A stretch of DNA of 13,646 nucleotides from JAKAIY01 sp036258195. GTDB taxonomy: Bacteria > Chloroflexota > Ktedonobacteria > Ktedonobacterales > JADMIN01. The first letter of the stretch is position 1. Each line of letters opens with the position of its first letter. The position numbers and the translations under genes were made by a program. Of the stretch, positions 13,222 to 13,646 are shown one piece after another. The stretch is taken from contig DATAED010000358.1 in NCBI GenBank assembly GCA_036258195.1, positions 1 through 13,646 of the forward strand, in the 5' to 3' direction. The notes beneath the pieces were generated by a model, which saw only the letters and a list, made by a program, of their open reading frames with translations, ran no database searches and was not told the origin of the DNA.

Positions 13222-13646
13222 TCACACGCGCTCGGCGCTCAGATCCTTGTCTTCCATCTCCCAGGCATGATCCAGCATGTGAAACGCCGTGTGCCGGATG
13301 AGATAGCGCAGCGGCCACTTGCGGGCGCGTTTGCCCTCTGCATGGAACGCTCGAATGGTGGCGCAATAGTCGTCGCGATACGCGCTCAGCCCCTCCTCCG
13401 TCAGCAGTGCGCCTTCAGGAGCGCGTACCCCGACCTTCGCACACATGTCCTGCTCGGCCCACAGCGTATGCTCGACGATGCGATCCCGGTCTCGCCCGCC
13501 TCCGCGCGGCCCCTTGCGCATCTCCGCCGACACGCGCGAGCGCACCGTGTCGAAGAACGCCCAGCTTGCCCGCAGCAGCGTCAGCTCGCGCTCCAGCTCG
13601 GCGTCCGACAGCACGTCTTCGTCGAAGCGCGAGAAGGCGAAGGAGA
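13222..13646 (-). CDS. DinB-like (YfiT/DinB superfamily) protein, N-terminus outside window
   Basis: The frame is open from the right edge to the stop at 13222, giving about 141 residues. The GTG at 13614 is not a real start, since coding-like sequence (FAFSRFDED) continues beyond it to the edge. The pattern fits the four-helix DinB fold with a metal-binding His triad: one His in IVEHTLWAEQDMC, then H-x3-H in IRHTAFHMLDHAWEMED near the C-terminus. DinB-like proteins include thiol-dependent S-transferases and proteins of unknown role. The name comes from damage-inducible din genes of Bacillus, but no SOS link is shown here. The assignment rests on the His pattern and helical character only. 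Confidence 0.7.
   Translation of the reverse strand, partial: SFAFSRFDEDVLSDAELERELTLLRASWAFFDTVRSRVSAEMRKGPRGGGRDRDRIVEHTLWAEQDMCAKVGVRAPEGALLTEEGLSAYRDDYCATIRAFHAEGKRARKWPLRYLIRHTAFHMLDHAWEMEDKDLSAERV

Noticed and set aside
1..13646. CRISPR array, tRNA/rRNA gene, insertion sequence or phage genes
   Set aside because: I saw no regularly spaced repeats, tRNA-like cloverleaf, transposase motifs or phage-type proteins in either strand by reading; a computed search was not possible.

Overview
The window looks like a chromosomal segment of a GC-rich bacterium, most likely a member of the Chloroflexota and possibly Ktedonobacteria-like. That placement is inferred from gene content and style: a membrane-anchored double-FHA protein, a DUF4349 lipoprotein, an ArsR-type regulator beside an MFS exporter, Shine-Dalgarno-led genes, and short dispersed CCCCTCTCC palindromes between genes. 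No rRNA, tRNA, CRISPR array, phage or insertion sequence is visible.

Layout. Bases 2-157 are the 3' end of a forward gene with a C-terminal membrane segment. Its stop codon overlaps that of an orphan response regulator (154-576, minus), whose promoter carries a GAAC-N4-GTTC palindrome. A two-gene minus-strand operon follows (read 3273 down to 758): a membrane-anchored transglutaminase-like protein, then a multi-TM protein with two FHA domains. Next come an unknown two-TM, helix-repeat protein with its own intrinsic terminator (3402-4062), an M55 D-aminopeptidase of the DppA family (4391-5221), and a close-spaced minus-strand run in the order prfB (RF2), P-loop kinase, phospholipase D/cardiolipin synthase-like protein (8494 down to 5352).

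prfB contains the CUU-UGA-C programmed +1 frameshift site, so the gene must be read across two frames (8494-8429, then 8427-7387). A divergent forward gene of unknown function (8725-9336) faces a DUF4349 lipoprotein (9375-10394, minus), with a perfect hairpin between their 3' ends.

The right side is a regulator-exporter pair. A winged-helix ArsR-like regulator (10655-11539) has an unusually complete promoter: a TGTGA-N6-TCACA site, a near-consensus sigma-70 promoter, and a 16-bp perfect palindrome just after the likely start point. It is followed by an MFS efflux transporter (11683-13149). The regulator has an unassigned C-terminal domain preceded by an acidic/His linker and a well-placed internal RBS and ATG. 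The window ends in a partial DinB-like protein.

I did not find convincing evidence of a wholly new system. The best leads are the regulator locus, the possible LexA-type box on the orphan response regulator, and the FHA/transglutaminase-like pair.
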